This document shows, one piece after another, positions 63,085 through 64,000 of a DNA stretch of 64,000 nt (positions are counted from its first letter, which is position 1; each line of letters starts with the position of its first letter). Under the pieces are notes generated by a model. That model was not told the origin of the DNA and ran no database searches. It saw only the letters and a list, made by a program, of their open reading frames with translations. The position numbers and the translations under genes were made by a program. Where the stretch lies: NCBI RefSeq assembly GCF_004135735.1, contig NZ_CP012670.1, positions 5,968,501-6,032,500 on the forward strand, written 5' to 3'. This DNA is from Sorangium cellulosum (GTDB lineage: Bacteria; Myxococcota_A; Polyangia; Polyangiales; Polyangiaceae).

Positions 63085-63410
63085 GCATAGAAGCCGTAGC
63101 CGTTGGTGTAGGCCGCGACCCCAGCGAGCGTCGGGGAGCCCGCGTCGAGGTGGACGCCGTAGCTCGAGGTGTGAAAGGTCGAGTCCGTGACGCTCAGCGC
63201 GGCGCCCGGGCCGCTCGATCGGATGCCGTGGGTGGCGTGCCGCACGACGGCGCCGGTGATGCTCGCGGAGGCGGCCAGCGGATCGATGACGATGCCATAC
63301 CCGATGTTGGCCGACGACCCGCTCTGCGCCTGGAAGTTGACCGGGCTCGCCGCGGTGCCGCTCACGAGCAAGGCGAGTACCTCCGGTAAACCGGTGCAGG
63401 GTATCGCCGA
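63085..63410 (-). pseudogene. Relic of a beta-helix repeat protein
   Basis: The minus strand encodes, without a start codon, GLPEVLALLVSGTAASPVNF, then SSANIGYGIVIDPLAASASITGAVVRHATHGI and SSYGVHLDAGSPTLAGVAAYTNGYGFYAT. These are the strands and turns of a right-handed beta-helix. Similarity stops at both ends, and no signal peptide or stop in context is present. It is a ~100-residue internal fragment. Confidence 0.55.
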
Positions 63411-63533
63411 CCGCGCCGGGATTTCTACGGCGCACGTATCGTTCCGGACGATAAAGAAGCAGGGCGGGCGCGGAGACGGATGTGGGGTGAGGCGGCGGGG
63501 TGGCCGCGCTCACGGAGGAGCGGGGTCGGCGCT

Positions 63534-63653
63534 CTTCGTCCGGTCGCGCCCAGCAAGGACTGGGGCGAGGCTCCGCGCCTGGGCGAGCTCCGCGGTGAGC
63601 GTTCCCGTGGAACCGCTGGCGCCGTACAACACCCACACACGCGGCACTGTCAT
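63534..63653 (-). pseudogene. N-terminal relic of a saccharopine dehydrogenase-family gene
   Basis: From ATG 63653 the minus strand reads TVPRVWVLYGASGSTGTLTA, then ELAQARSLAPVLAGRDRTK: the first Rossmann unit of saccharopine-dehydrogenase/trans-enoyl-reductase-like proteins. It ends after about 40 codons at unrelated sequence and a stop. Confidence 0.5.
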
Positions 63654-63848
63654 GGCCGGCACGAAGCCCGGAAGCCGCTTGTCGGCTCGGAGGGCTGGCA
63701 CGCCGCTTGCTCATCTGTGGCGTTGGCACACATGGAGTGGATGAAACCCGCGATTCGAGCGTCCTTCGGCCTGGTACCGCGGCACAACGATCCGGGTTTG
63801 GCACACCGGCACACCAGACCCTGTGCCGCCAAAGGAGCAGGAAAATCC

Positions 63849-64000
63849 GTGCACACCCAACGAATTCTCGCCGCCCTGGTCAGCGTTGGCTTGCTCGCGG
63901 CGTGTTCTGGTTCCACCGAACCGGGTGGGCCGGGCCCCGCCGGTCCCGGCGACGAGCGTCCCGCAGAGGCCGGAACCCAGGTGCAGATCGAGCTCAGCTC
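63849..64000 (+). CDS. Lipoprotein, N-terminal part (runs off the right edge)
   Basis: GTG 63849, preceded by AAAGGAG at 63831, opens a frame that stays open to the window end. It encodes MHTQRILAALVSVGLLAACS, a lipoprotein signal with lipobox LAAC, then a Gly/Pro-rich linker (GSTEPGGPGPAGPGDE) and AGTQVQIEL. The mature domain lies outside the window, so the function cannot be told. Confidence 0.65.
   Translation, partial: MHTQRILAALVSVGLLAACSGSTEPGGPGPAGPGDERPAEAGTQVQIELS

Larger units (their letters stand above)
63031..63848. other. Gene graveyard between the kelch gene and the next lipoprotein
   Basis: No intact gene. Two relics on the minus strand (beta-helix and saccharopine dehydrogenase-like) are described separately. 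The remainder has no supportable feature. Confidence 0.5.

Overview
The window is very GC-rich with strong G/C third-position bias. It carries features typical of myxobacteria: a MYXO-CTERM-like tail, many Ser/Thr kinase and STAS/RsbR regulators, a lipoxygenase, several secreted glycoside hydrolases and many lipoproteins. I read it as a chromosomal segment of a Sorangium-like member of the Polyangiales. This is inferred from gene content and composition; no rRNA or tRNA gene is present to confirm it.

Layout. 0-11 kb: an edge-truncated secreted protein, a protein of unknown family, an FHA protein, a GH52 beta-xylosidase, two RsbR-like STAS proteins, an SDR oxidoreductase, a glycerol-1-phosphate dehydrogenase-like enzyme, and a coupled pair (STAS-like fold plus zinc-ribbon protein). 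A broken AAA-ATPase remnant follows. 11.4-18.2 kb: a tripartite efflux operon (TolC, adaptor, MacB-type ATPase and permease), divergent from an OmpR/CpxA-type two-component pair; direct-repeat operator candidates lie between them. 18.3-20.4 kb: an OLD/AAA-type ATPase coupled to a TOPRIM/DUF4276-like gene. This looks like a two-gene defence module, but it is broken by three frame disruptions.

20.7-33.5 kb: a GQ-decapeptide-repeat membrane protein, a zinc-ribbon membrane protein, leuA with a possible leucine attenuator, a giant kinase/AAA/TPR regulator, a second kinase with a degraded catalytic loop followed by a 36-37 bp tandem array, a glycosyltransferase and rlmN. 33.6-40.7 kb: biotin carboxylase, phosphohexomutase, a chlorite-dismutase-family hemoprotein with a duplicated upstream motif, a V4R-like small protein, a TenA-like protein and a receiver-only response regulator. 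40.9-46.1 kb: a compact minus-strand amino-acid and cell-wall operon, hom-murI-aroC-aroK/B, in which shikimate kinase and dehydroquinate synthase are fused.

46.2-49.6 kb holds the most unusual content. One gene is a fusion of the two T6SS contractile-sheath subunits (TssB-TssC), with no other T6SS gene nearby. Next to it is a three-gene operon encoding a tiny secreted peptide with alternating cysteines, an ECF sigma factor and a polytopic membrane protein. 49.8-64 kb is an accessory, largely secretory region: GH1 beta-glucosidase, a beta-helix lipoprotein, lipoxygenase, a Cys-rich lipoprotein with an internal 66-residue duplication coupled to a ferritin-like diiron protein, a secreted alpha/beta hydrolase, a GH19 chitinase with carbohydrate-binding modules, and a kelch-repeat protein with a MYXO-CTERM-like end. 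Gene remnants (inositol monophosphatase, kelch, beta-helix, saccharopine dehydrogenase) are scattered through it.

Intergenic regions repeatedly carry long palindromes and short tandem arrays. Several palindromes share arm motifs and look like one dispersed repeat family.
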